64,000 bases of DNA, from positions 2,604,001-2,668,000 of the forward strand of contig NZ_CP171225.1 in assembly GCF_043226085.1 (NCBI RefSeq). Direction: 5' to 3'. Under the pieces are notes generated by a model that saw nothing but the letters and a program-made list of their open reading frames with translations, made no database searches and was not told the DNA's origin. The position numbers were made by a program, and so were the translations under genes. Origin of the DNA: Amaricoccus sp003258405. GTDB lineage: Bacteria; Pseudomonadota; Alphaproteobacteria; Rhodobacterales; Rhodobacteraceae. Shown piece by piece: positions 54,435 through 62,750 of the stretch; the first letter of the stretch is position 1; the number at the start of each line of letters is the position of its first letter.

Positions 54435-56039
54435 TCAGGCGGCCTTGAGCGCCGCGGCGATCACGTCGGCGCCGACATAGGGCTCGTACTGGGCGAAGTT
54501 CTCGGAGAACATCGAGACGAGCTTGGCGGCCTGCGCGTCGTAGGCGGCCTTGTCGGCCCATGTGGCGCGGGGATCGAGCAGCTCCGTGTCGACGTCATGG
54601 ACGGCGACCGGAACCTCGAAGCCGAAGTTCGGATCGACGCGGAACTCGGCCTTGGCGAGCGAGCCGTCGAGCGCGGCGGTCAGCAGCGCGCGGGTGGCCT
54701 TGATCGGCATGCGGCGGCCGGTGCCGTAGGCGCCGCCGGACCAGCCGGTGTTGACCAGCCAGCAGGTCGCGCCGTGTTCGGCGATCTTGTCGCGCAGCAG
54801 CGCGCCGTATGCCTCGGGGCGGCGGGGCATGAAGGGGGCGCCGAAGCAGGTCGAGAAGGTCGGCTGCGGTTCGGTGATGCCGCGCTCGGTGCCGGCCACC
54901 TTGGAGGTGAAGCCCGAGAGGAAGTGATACATCGCCTGTGCCGGCGAGAGCTTCGCGATCGGAGGCAGAACCCCGAAGGCGTCGCAGGTCAGCATGATGA
55001 TGTTCTTCGGGATGCCGCCCATCGCCGTGTCGGAGGCGTTGGAAATCGCGTGCAGCGGATAGGCGCAGCGCATGTTGGCGGTCAGGCTGTCGTCGTCGTA
55101 GTCGAGCTGGAAGGTCACCGGGTCGTAGACCATGTTCTCGACCACGGTCGCGAACTGGGTGGTGGTGGCGAAGATTTCCGGCTCGGCTTCGGCGGAGAGG
55201 TTGATGGTCTTCGCGTAGCAGCCGCCTTCGAAGTTGAAGGCGCCGGTGTCGGACCAGCCGTGCTCGTCATCGCCGATCAGGATCCGGTTCGGGTCGGCCG
55301 ACAGCGTGGTCTTGCCGGTGCCGGAAAGGCCGAAGAAGATCGCGACGTCATCGGCATCGCCACGGGCGTGGTTGGCCGAGCAGTGCATCGGCATCACGTT
55401 CTTTTCGGGCAGCAGGAAGTTCATGATCGAGAAGATCGACTTCTTGTTCTCGCCCGCATAGGCGGTGCCGCCGATCAGGACGAGCTTCTGCTCGAAGGAG
55501 ATCGCGATGACGGTCTCGGTGCGGCAGCCGTGCTTGGCCGGGTCGGCCTTGAAGCTCGGGCAGTTGAGCACGGTGAATTCCGGCACGAAGGTCGCGAGCT
55601 CGGAGAGCTCCGGACGGCGCAGCAGGTGACGGATGAAGAGGCCGTGCCAGGCAAGCTCGGTGATCATGCGCACGTTGAGCCGATAGGTCGGATCGGCGCC
55701 GGCGTAGAGATCCTCGACGAAGAGCTCGTCACCCTTGATGTGCTCGAGCATGTCGGCCTTGAGGGCTGCGAAGCTCTCCGGGGCCATGGGGGTGTTGTTT
55801 TCCCACCAGACCTTGTCCTCGACGGAGGGTTCGCGGACAACGAACTTGTCCTTGGGCGAGCGGCCGGTGTGCTTGCCGGTGGAGACGAGCATCGCGCCCC
55901 CGCGGCCGAGCTCACCTTCGCCGCGGCGGACGGCTTCCGTCACGAGGGCCGGTTCGAGCAGATTGTAGTGCACCTTGGAGACGCCGGGAAATCCCGTTGC
56001 TTCGAGCGTCATCTCCGGGTTGACCATCGTCGTTGCCAT
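54435..56039 (-). CDS. pckA: phosphoenolpyruvate carboxykinase (ATP)
   Basis: Gluconeogenic enzyme converting oxaloacetate and ATP to PEP and CO2; 534 residues. It has the STGKHTGRSPKDKF substrate loop, the ATP-binding FFGLSGTGKTTLSADP, the metal-binding GDDEHGW, and NTGWSGGAYGTGRRM. ATP-dependence follows from the class. The ATG at 56039 has GGGAGA upstream. It is divergent from hprK; in related alphaproteobacteria the two-component genes chvI/chvG often lie between. Confidence 0.97.
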   Translation of the reverse strand: MATTMVNPEMTLEATGFPGVSKVHYNLLEPALVTEAVRRGEGELGRGGAMLVSTGKHTGRSPKDKFVVREPSVEDKVWWENNTPMAPESFAALKADMLEHIKGDELFVEDLYAGADPTYRLNVRMITELAWHGLFIRHLLRRPELSELATFVPEFTVLNCPSFKADPAKHGCRTETVIAISFEQKLVLIGGTAYAGENKKSIFSIMNFLLPEKNVMPMHCSANHARGDADDVAIFFGLSGTGKTTLSADPNRILIGDDEHGWSDTGAFNFEGGCYAKTINLSAEAEPEIFATTTQFATVVENMVYDPVTFQLDYDDDSLTANMRCAYPLHAISNASDTAMGGIPKNIIMLTCDAFGVLPPIAKLSPAQAMYHFLSGFTSKVAGTERGITEPQPTFSTCFGAPFMPRRPEAYGALLRDKIAEHGATCWLVNTGWSGGAYGTGRRMPIKATRALLTAALDGSLAKAEFRVDPNFGFEVPVAVHDVDTELLDPRATWADKAAYDAQAAKLVSMFSENFAQYEPYVGADVIAAALKAA

Positions 56040-56334
56040 TGTGTCTCCCAACTCCTGATATGTCTGTCGTCAGCACCGCTACCGGGATGACCTGCCGCAA
56101 AAATGCTACGACCGTCCCGCACGTGCGAGGGCATCGGCTGGGAGGCTCTATAGCACGTCCGCGCGACGTTGCGCTTTGATCCAGATCTCCCTTGTTACGC
56201 GGGCGTAAAAAAAAGGTGAAAAAAATGTTGGCTGATGTTGATCTTGATGTTCGTTTTCTTTCGGTAAGCGAAAAATAGAATAGGAGGCTTGCAAAAATGT
56301 GGGGAGGGCGGGGCGACTCGTGGAGGCGGTGGCC

Positions 56335-56754
56335 ATGATCGTGCACGCGAGTGCGGTTTCGCTGGGCGGGCGCGGGGTGCTGATCCTCGGGCGATCGGGG
56401 GCGGGAAAATCCGGGCTCGCGCTGCGCCTGATCGCGCTCGGCGCGCAGCTTGTGTCGGATGACCGGGTAATGCTCGAACCCCACGGGGCGGACGGGCTCG
56501 CGGCGCGGGCGCCTGCGACGATCCGGGGTCTTATCGAGGCGCGCGGCGTCGGGATCCTGCGGCTCGATCCGGTCGAGCCGGTGCCTCTGGTGGTGGGTGT
56601 CGATCTCGACACGGCGCCTGAGGCACGCCTGCCACAACCAGGGCGTATCCGCCTCCTGGAACGGGAGCTTGAATTGATTTCTGGACGAGGTGTGGCAAAT
56701 ATTGAGGCTGTGTTGACCATTCTGATGCAGGGTGGGACCAGAGTTCCCGTCTGA
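56335..56754 (+). CDS. hprK: short HPr kinase/phosphorylase
   Basis: Phosphorylates and dephosphorylates HPr on its regulatory serine. At 139 residues it is the short alphaproteobacterial type: only the C-terminal catalytic domain with the P-loop GRSGAGKS (19-26), LVSDDRVML and IRGLIEARGVGIL, lacking the N-terminal domain of Firmicute enzymes. Start 56335 follows a GGAGG at good spacing. First gene of hprK-rapZ-EIIA-HPr; its substrate serine is present in HPr downstream. Confidence 0.93.
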   Translation: MIVHASAVSLGGRGVLILGRSGAGKSGLALRLIALGAQLVSDDRVMLEPHGADGLAARAPATIRGLIEARGVGILRLDPVEPVPLVVGVDLDTAPEARLPQPGRIRLLERELELISGRGVANIEAVLTILMQGGTRVPV

Positions 56755-56789
56755 GCCTCAGGTGGGCGCATCGAAATGGCAGGTGCAAG

Positions 56790-57713
56790 GTGTCCGAGCA
56801 GCGCGGCTCCGAGCAAGAGCGCGAACAGGAGATAGTCGTCGTCACCGGACCCGCGGGATCCGGACGCTCGACCGCGATCGGTGCGCTCGAGGATCTCGGC
56901 TTCGAGGCAATCGACAACCTGCCCATCTCGCTGCTTCCGCGGCTCTTCAGTGGGCCGCCGCTCACGCGGCCCGTGGTCGTGGGAATCGATCCGCGCAATC
57001 GCGACTTCTCCGTTGCCGGGGTGCTCGAGACCATCGAGGCCGTGGCGCGGGAGACCAGCACGAAACCGGTTCTGGCGTTTCTCGACTGCGATGCGCAGAC
57101 GCTGCTGCGGCGCTACAACGAGACGCGGCGGCGGCATCCGCTCAGCCCGAGTGGGTCTCCGCGTGTGGGGATCGAGCGGGAAATCGCGCTGCTGGCCCCC
57201 CTGCGCGAGCGGGCGGATGTGCTCATCGACACGGCGGGCCTCACCCCGCATGAGCTCCGTGCCGAGATTGGCCGGCTCTTCGGCGAGGGCGCGGCGGGCG
57301 GCGAGCTTGTGGTGGGACTCGAGTCCTTCTCCTACAAGCGCGGCACTCCGCGCAGCAGCGACATGGTGATCGACGTTCGCTTCCTGCGCAATCCGCACTG
57401 GGATGCCGAGCTGCGACCACGGGATGGCCGCGACGAAGCGGTGCAGGCCTTCGTCAAGGCCGACCCGGCCTTCGGGCCGTTCTACGACAAACTGACCGAC
57501 CTTCTGCGCTTCCTGCTTCCCGCTTACAGCGCGGAAGGCAAAAGCTATTTCAGCCTCGGGATCGGGTGTACCGGCGGGCGTCACCGTTCGGTGACACTGG
57601 TGGAAAGCCTCGCGAAAACGCTTGCACAGGACGGATGGCGGGTGTCTACTCGCCACAGGGACCTGGAGCGTGCGACGCCCGCGGCACCAGGGAGTGGAGT
57701 GGGTACGGCGTGA
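56790..57713 (+). CDS. rapZ: RNase adapter protein RapZ
   Basis: A 307-residue P-loop protein. Walker A GPAGSGRS (20-27) and the C-terminal domain with FFSLGIGCTGGRHRSV-type motif (YFSLGIGCTGGRHRSVTLVE) match RapZ, which in enterobacteria presents a small RNA to RNase E and senses glucosamine-6-phosphate. In alphaproteobacteria the role is less defined. It starts at GTG, with a weak ribosome-binding site, and its TGA overlaps the EIIA GTG by four bases. Confidence 0.93.
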   Translation: MSEQRGSEQEREQEIVVVTGPAGSGRSTAIGALEDLGFEAIDNLPISLLPRLFSGPPLTRPVVVGIDPRNRDFSVAGVLETIEAVARETSTKPVLAFLDCDAQTLLRRYNETRRRHPLSPSGSPRVGIEREIALLAPLRERADVLIDTAGLTPHELRAEIGRLFGEGAAGGELVVGLESFSYKRGTPRSSDMVIDVRFLRNPHWDAELRPRDGRDEAVQAFVKADPAFGPFYDKLTDLLRFLLPAYSAEGKSYFSLGIGCTGGRHRSVTLVESLAKTLAQDGWRVSTRHRDLERATPAAPGSGVGTA

Positions 57714-58123
57714 TTGGAATCGTGATCGTCGCGCACGGAGGACTTGCCCGGGAATATCTGGCCGCGATGGAGCATGTGGTTGGAAAGCATCCTGGAACAA
57801 TCGCTGTGCCGATCGGACCAGAAGATACCGCTCTCACCAAGCAGACGGAGATCGACGAAGCTGTTCGTTCGGTCGATGAAGGCGATGGTGTGGTGGTCGT
57901 GACCGACATGTTCGGTGGCACGCCGTCCAATCTTGCCGTGTCTGCCTGCAAGCGCGCGAGCCATCGCGTGCTCTACGGCGTCAACATGCCGCTTCTCATC
58001 AAGCTCGCCAAAGCCCGCCACCTCGCGCTGGACGATGCGGTGGCTTGCGCCTTGACCGCGGGCCGGAAATACATCAACAGCCTCGACGGTTTCGGACAAG
58101 ACAAGACGCCCCTCGCGCTCTGA
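57710..58123 (+). CDS. PTS mannose-type EIIA component
   Basis: A 137-residue phosphocarrier with active-site His9 in IVIVAHGGLA and the MFGGTPSNLA loop of the mannose EIIA family. In alphaproteobacteria lacking a matching EIIB/EIIC it works as a regulatory phosphate acceptor from HPr rather than in sugar uptake. The GTG start overlaps the rapZ stop (GTGA). No EIIB or EIIC is present in the window. Confidence 0.93.
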   Translation: MIGIVIVAHGGLAREYLAAMEHVVGKHPGTIAVPIGPEDTALTKQTEIDEAVRSVDEGDGVVVVTDMFGGTPSNLAVSACKRASHRVLYGVNMPLLIKLAKARHLALDDAVACALTAGRKYINSLDGFGQDKTPLAL

Positions 58124-58161
58124 GCGCGACAGACGGGCGCAAGGCCCGCGGGGATGGCGAC

Positions 58162-58428
58162 ATGCATTTCAGACTCGATATCATAAACGACAAGGGGCTC
58201 CATGCCCGGGCCTCGGCGAAGTTCGTCGAGACGGTGGAGCGTTTCGACGCCCGGGTGACGGTGCGCCGCGATGGCATGGAGGTTTCGGGCGACTCGATCA
58301 TGGGCCTGATGATGCTCGCGGCCTCCTATGGCACCCATATCGACGTGGAGACCTCGGGCGCAGAGGAAGAGGCGGTGGCGGAGGCGCTGAAGGCGCTCGT
58401 CGCCGGGCGGTTCGGCGAAAAGTCGTAG
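58162..58428 (+). CDS. HPr phosphocarrier protein
   Basis: An 88-residue HPr. The EI phosphorylation site is His14 in GLHARAS and the HprK site is Ser45 in SGDSIMGLM. Both are intact, so it can take part in both PTS phosphotransfer and serine phosphorylation by the neighbouring HprK. Start 58162 matches the family N-terminus; GGGGATGGCG precedes it. It ends the hprK-rapZ-EIIA-HPr cluster; EI must be encoded elsewhere. Confidence 0.95.
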   Translation: MHFRLDIINDKGLHARASAKFVETVERFDARVTVRRDGMEVSGDSIMGLMMLAASYGTHIDVETSGAEEEAVAEALKALVAGRFGEKS

Positions 58429-58481
58429 CGCGCAATTTCGTGATTTCCGCGGTGGCGGAGCGTCGTGCAAGGCTCCGCGCC

Positions 58482-58853
58482 ATGTTCAGGACCCTGCTTC
58501 TCGTGCCCTTTCTTTTCGGTTCCGCCGCGCTGGCGGAGGAGCCGCGTGTGGTCGATGTGACGGCGAGGGATTCGGGCGGCGGGCTCTGGCGCTTCGATGT
58601 CACCGTGGCCCATGCCGATGAGGGCTGGGAGCATTACGCCGATGCCTGGGAGATCGCCACGCCGGACGGGCTGGTGCTTGGCACCCGCAGGCTCGCGCAT
58701 CCGCATGTCTCGGAGCAGCCGTTCACCCGCTCGTTGCGCGGCGTGGTGGTGCCGGAGCAGGTGACGCTGGTGCGGGTGCGCGCCCATGACAGCGTGCATG
58801 GCTGGGGCGCGCCGGTCGAAATCACGCTGCCGCGCGAGGCGCCGGAGACTTAA
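58482..58853 (+). CDS. small secreted protein of unknown function
   Basis: A 123-residue protein with a cleavable signal peptide (MFRTLLLVPFLFGSAALAEE, cleavage after ALA) and a small beta-rich domain with WRFDVTVAHADEGWEHYADAWEI, LAHPHVSEQPFTRSL and a C-terminal VHGWGAPVEITLP. It contains several His and Trp residues and may bind metal. Its stop overlaps the ung stop in convergent orientation. No known function. Confidence 0.75.
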   Translation: MFRTLLLVPFLFGSAALAEEPRVVDVTARDSGGGLWRFDVTVAHADEGWEHYADAWEIATPDGLVLGTRRLAHPHVSEQPFTRSLRGVVVPEQVTLVRVRAHDSVHGWGAPVEITLPREAPET

Positions 58854-59512
58854 GGCAGGCGCCAGTCGATCCGGCCTGCGCCTTCGGCGGCGAGCCAGTC
58901 GTTGGCCTTCGAGAAATGCCGGCAGCCGAAGAAGCCGCGGCGGGCAGAGAGCGGCGAGGGATGCGCGGCGGTGAGCACCAGATGGCGGCCCGGGCCGATC
59001 AGCGCGGTCTTCGCCTCCGCCGATTTTCCCCAGAGCAGGAAGGCGACCGGCTGCGGCAGGTCCGCTACGGTGCGGATGATGCCGTCGGTCACCTTCTGCC
59101 AGCCCCAGCGGGCGTGGGAATTGGCATCGCCGAGGCGCACGCTCAACACGGTGTTGAGGAGCAGCACGCCCTGCCGCGCCCAGCTTTCGAGATTTCCATG
59201 CGCTGCGGGGGCAAGGCCGAGATCGGTTTCCATTTCGCGGAAGATGTTGCGAAGCGACCGGGGGGGCGCGACGCCGGGCCGGACCGAGAAGCAGAGCCCG
59301 TCGGCATGGCCGGGGGTCGGATAGGGATCCTGGCCGAGGATCACCGCCCGCACGGCGGCGGGCGGAACGAGATCGAGGGCGCGGAAGAGCCGTTCGGGCG
59401 CAGGGGCGGTGTCGGGTGTCACCGCGGCCCGTTCGGCGAGGCGCACGAGGTCGTCCCAGACCCCATGCGCGGCGAGCGCGGGCCGCCAGGCTTCGGGAAG
59501 TTTGGCGGCCAT
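58850..59512 (-). CDS. ung: family 1 uracil-DNA glycosylase
   Basis: Removes uracil from DNA in base-excision repair; 220 residues, family length. The catalytic water-activating motif LGQDPYPTPGHADGL and the DNA minor-groove loop HPSPLSARRG are intact. It follows leuB on the same strand with a four-base gap, so they are probably co-transcribed. The window encodes a second, family 5 glycosylase at 9.5 kb. Confidence 0.97.
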   Translation of the reverse strand: MAAKLPEAWRPALAAHGVWDDLVRLAERAAVTPDTAPAPERLFRALDLVPPAAVRAVILGQDPYPTPGHADGLCFSVRPGVAPPRSLRNIFREMETDLGLAPAAHGNLESWARQGVLLLNTVLSVRLGDANSHARWGWQKVTDGIIRTVADLPQPVAFLLWGKSAEAKTALIGPGRHLVLTAAHPSPLSARRGFFGCRHFSKANDWLAAEGAGRIDWRLP

Positions 59513-59516
59513 TGCC

Positions 59517-60623
59517 TTAGAGCGAGGCGTCGAGAGCCGCGACGATCGCGTCGCCCATTTCCGCCGTGGAGATCGGCGAACCGCCCTCGGGGCCGAGCAG
59601 GTCGGCGGTGCGGGCGCCGTCGGCCAGCACTTTCTCGACGGCGGCCTCGAGGCGGGCGGCCTCGTCGCCCTCGTCGAAGGAATAGCGCAGCGCCATGGCG
59701 AAGGAGAGGACGCAAGCGATCGGGTTCGCCTTGCCCTCGCCCGCGATATCGGGGGCGGAGCCGTGGACGGGTTCGTAGAGTGCCTTCGGGCGGCCGTTGG
59801 CCATCGGCGCGCCGAGCGAGGCCGAGGGCAGCATGCCGAGCGAGCCGGTGAGCATCGCGGCGGCGTCGGAGAGGAGGTCGCCGAAGAGGTTGTCGGTGAC
59901 GATCACGTCAAACTGCTTGGGCCAGCGGCAGAGCTGCATGGCGCCCGCATCGGCATACATGTGCGACAGCGCGATGTCGCCGTAATCGGCGTCGTGAACC
60001 TTCTGGACCACCTCGCGCCAGAGCACGCCCGATTCCATTACGTTGGCCTTCTCCATCGAGCAGACCTTGCCGTTGCGGCGGCGCGCCAGCTCGAAGGCGA
60101 CACGGGCAACGCGGTCGATCTCGCTTTCGGTGTAGCGCTGGGTGTTGATGCCGACGCGCTCGTTGCCCTCGGTAAAGATGCCGCGGGGCTCGCCGAAGTA
60201 GATGCCGGATGTGAGTTCGCGGACGATCATGATGTCGAGACCCGCCACCACGTCGCGCTTGAGCGAGGAAAAGTCGGCCAGCGCGTCGAAGCACTGCGCC
60301 GGGCGAAGGTTGGCGAAGAGGTCCATTTCCTTGCGGAGCCGGAGCAGGCCGCGCTCGGGTTTCACCGAGAAGTCGAGACCGTCATACTGCGGGCCGCCGA
60401 CGGCGCCGAGCAGCACGGCATCCGCCTCCTGGGCACGGGCCATGGCCGCATCGGTCAGCGGCGTGCCGTGGACATCGTAGGAAGACCCACCCACGAGATC
60501 TTCCTCGACCGTGAAGGAGAGGCCGCGATTCGCGCCGTACCAGTCGATGATCTTTCGCACTTCGGCCATCACCTCGGGGCCGATGCCGTCGCCGGGCAGG
60601 ATCAGAAGGGTGGGGCTGGTCAT
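59517..60623 (-). CDS. leuB: 3-isopropylmalate dehydrogenase
   Basis: Oxidative decarboxylation of 3-isopropylmalate in leucine synthesis; 368 residues. Signature parts are LLILPGDGIGPEVMAE, LLGAVGGPQYD, RELTSGIYFGEPRG, the substrate region KANVMESGVLWREVV, and the FDVIVTDNLFGDLLSDAAAML motif of the isocitrate/isopropylmalate dehydrogenase family. A GAGGAT precedes the start. It is the only leucine-pathway gene in the window. Confidence 0.97.
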   Translation of the reverse strand: MTSPTLLILPGDGIGPEVMAEVRKIIDWYGANRGLSFTVEEDLVGGSSYDVHGTPLTDAAMARAQEADAVLLGAVGGPQYDGLDFSVKPERGLLRLRKEMDLFANLRPAQCFDALADFSSLKRDVVAGLDIMIVRELTSGIYFGEPRGIFTEGNERVGINTQRYTESEIDRVARVAFELARRRNGKVCSMEKANVMESGVLWREVVQKVHDADYGDIALSHMYADAGAMQLCRWPKQFDVIVTDNLFGDLLSDAAAMLTGSLGMLPSASLGAPMANGRPKALYEPVHGSAPDIAGEGKANPIACVLSFAMALRYSFDEGDEAARLEAAVEKVLADGARTADLLGPEGGSPISTAEMGDAIVAALDASL

Positions 60624-60680
60624 GGGGCATCCTCGCGCGCTCGGAAATCGGCCCCGCGGTAAACGCTCCGCCGGGGGGCG

Positions 60681-61604
60681 TCAAGCTGGCGCGCCTGCCA
60701 CGGCGGCCCCGGCGAGGCGGGCGCGCAGTGCATCGGCGGCGAAACGGTTGAAGGCGCGCACCCGCGGATTGCCGATCCGCGAGGGCCAGCGCACGAGATG
60801 CACCGGCACGGGCGTATCCTCGAATGCATCGAGCAGGGTGACGAGCCGGCCTGCGGCGAGGGCTGCGCCGGCCTGGTAGGAGAGCACCCGCGTGAGGCCG
60901 AGCCCGGCCTCGGCGGCGGCGACCGCGGCCTCGGCGGAATTGACCTGGAGCCGGGGCGTGAGGCGGATGGTTTCGCGGCCATGCGCCCGGCTGGAGAAAC
61001 TCCAGCGCTGGTGGCCGAGCGGGCCCGAGAAGCTCACCAGGTCGTGGCTGGCGATGTCGGCGGGGGACGCGGGGCGGCCGCGCGTGGCGACGTAACCGGG
61101 GGACGCACACGTCACCACGCGCAGATCACCGACATGCAGCGCGAGATGACCCGAATCCGGCAGGTCGCCGAGGCGGATCGCGACGTCGATGCCATGCTCG
61201 ATCAGATCGCGCCGTTCGTCATGAAGCTCGAGCCGGGCCTCGACGCCCGGATGGCGCTGGAGGAAGGCGGCGAGGACGGGGAGGACGTGGAGCCGGCCGA
61301 AGGCCACCGGCGCGGCGATGGCGATCCGGCCGGTGAGCTCGCCGCCTTCGGCGCGGATCCGGGCCTCGGCGCTCTCGAGATCGTCGAGAAGCAGGCGGCA
61401 GGTGACGAGGTAATCTTCGCCCTGGGGGGTGAGCGCGAGCCGGCGGGTCGAGCGGATGACCAGCGGGCAGCCGAGATGGGCCTCGAGCTGGCCGAGGAGG
61501 CGGCTGATGTTGGTCAGTGGCTCGTCGAGCGCGCGGGCCGCTCCCGAGAGACTGCCGGCGTCGGCCACCGCCACGAAGGTGCGCATCGCGCGCAGGCGGT
61601 CCAT
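60681..61604 (-). CDS. LysR-family transcriptional regulator
   Basis: A 307-residue LysR-type regulator: winged helix at the N-terminus (MDRLRAMRTFVAVADAGSLSGAARALDEPLTNISRLLGQLE) and a substrate-binding domain. The closest style is the AaeR/LrhA-type group with VIRSTRRLALTPQGE. GGAGGA precedes the ATG at 61604. It is divergent from the GST-VOC pair, and a clear LysR-type operator lies in the shared promoter region. Confidence 0.93.
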   Translation of the reverse strand: MDRLRAMRTFVAVADAGSLSGAARALDEPLTNISRLLGQLEAHLGCPLVIRSTRRLALTPQGEDYLVTCRLLLDDLESAEARIRAEGGELTGRIAIAAPVAFGRLHVLPVLAAFLQRHPGVEARLELHDERRDLIEHGIDVAIRLGDLPDSGHLALHVGDLRVVTCASPGYVATRGRPASPADIASHDLVSFSGPLGHQRWSFSSRAHGRETIRLTPRLQVNSAEAAVAAAEAGLGLTRVLSYQAGAALAAGRLVTLLDAFEDTPVPVHLVRWPSRIGNPRVRAFNRFAADALRARLAGAAVAGAPA

Positions 61605-61624
61605 GCAGATCCTCCGCGAGATCC

Positions 61625-61639
61625 TTCCGGAAACCGGAA
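61625..61639. promoter_or_regulatory. LysR-type operator (T-N11-A)
   Basis: A perfect inverted repeat TTCCGG-AAA-CCGGAA, containing the T-N11-A core (T61626, A61638), lies 21 bp upstream of the LysR start. A further 9-bp inverted repeat (61689-61697 with 61719-61727) sits nearer to the divergent GST gene. Confidence 0.65.
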
Positions 61640-61743
61640 AGGTGATTGCTGGAATAGCCATATAGCGGAAGGAGCGGTGACAAGGGAAGATCCGCCGGCG
61701 CTGCGCCACTGGGCTGCGCGGCGGATCAGACCGGGAGTATTCC

Positions 61744-62337
61744 GTGAAGCTCTATGACCTCGACCTGTCCGGCAACTGCTACAAGATCCGGCTCTTTCTG
61801 TCGCTCATCGGCCAGGAGTGCGAGATCGTGCCGGTGGACTTCCTCGGCGGCGCCCACCGGCAGCCGCCGCTCAGCGCGATGAACCCGTTTCTCGAGATCC
61901 CGATCCTCGTCGATGGCGAGCTGATCTTGCGCGACTCGCAGGCGATCCTCGTCTACCTCGCGCGGAAATACGGCGGCGAGGGCTGGCTGCCGACGGAGCC
62001 CGGGGCGCTGGCGCAGGTGATGGAATGGCTGATGGCGGCGGAAAACGAGATCGCCCGCGGCCCCAACGATGCCCGGCTGCATGTGAAGTTCGGCGTGCCG
62101 CTCGATCACGAACTCGCGCTCGTCCGCACGGCGCGTATTCTCGATCTGCTCGAGGCGCGGCTGGCACGGCGCGATTGGCTCGCGCTCGGCCGCCCGACGA
62201 TCGCCGACATCGCCTGCTTCCCCTATGTGGCGCTCGGACACGAGGGGCACGCGCCGGTGGGTGCGCGGGCGCATGTCACGGACTGGATCAACCGGATCAA
62301 GGCGCTGCCGAACTTCATCGGCATGCCGGGGCTCTGA
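61744..62337 (+). CDS. glutathione S-transferase family protein
   Basis: A 197-residue GST. It starts KLYDLDLSGNCYKIRLFLSLIG, has NPFLEIPILVDGELILRDSQAILVYLARK (cis-proline and SNAIL-like region) and a helical C-terminal domain. The start is a GTG at 61744 with GGGAG upstream. The VOC gene follows after nine bases, and the divergent LysR gene may regulate both. Substrate unknown. Confidence 0.88.
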   Translation: MKLYDLDLSGNCYKIRLFLSLIGQECEIVPVDFLGGAHRQPPLSAMNPFLEIPILVDGELILRDSQAILVYLARKYGGEGWLPTEPGALAQVMEWLMAAENEIARGPNDARLHVKFGVPLDHELALVRTARILDLLEARLARRDWLALGRPTIADIACFPYVALGHEGHAPVGARAHVTDWINRIKALPNFIGMPGL

Positions 62338-62346
62338 GGTAAGGCG

Positions 62347-62742
62347 ATGGCATTCCTGGTGAAATCCTACGAGCATGTTGGCATACGCGTAACCGATCGC
62401 GATGCGGCGCGGGCGTTTTACGGCAAGTTCGGCTGGCGCGAGGTGGTGGATCTGCCGGAACATGCGGCGAACGAGATGGTGAACGGCGCCGGGGTCTATA
62501 TCAACCTGATCTTCAACGGCGTGAAGAGGGCGGGCAACGTGCTCCAGGACGAGCCGCTGCGCTATCCCGGGGTAACCCATGCCGCCTTCGTCGTCGAGGA
62601 CATGGACGATCTGATGGCGATGCTCGAGCGCGAGGGCATTCCGATCACCACCGGGCCGGTGGTCTATTCCGACCGCCGAAAGGTCATCTTCATCCGCGAC
62701 CCGGACGACAACGTTCTGGAGTTCAACGAGATCCTAGCCTGA
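62347..62742 (+). CDS. VOC family protein
   Basis: A 131-residue vicinal-oxygen-chelate protein with two modules. The first has YEHVGIRVTDRDAARAFYGKFGW and INLIFNGV; the second has THAAFVVEDMDDLMAML and IRDPDDNVLEFNEI, giving potential metal ligands His and Glu. It follows the GST gene, and the pair may handle an electrophile. GAGG precedes the start. It converges with the following gene. Confidence 0.85.
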   Translation: MAFLVKSYEHVGIRVTDRDAARAFYGKFGWREVVDLPEHAANEMVNGAGVYINLIFNGVKRAGNVLQDEPLRYPGVTHAAFVVEDMDDLMAMLEREGIPITTGPVVYSDRRKVIFIRDPDDNVLEFNEILA

Positions 62743-62750
62743 CCGGGCGC

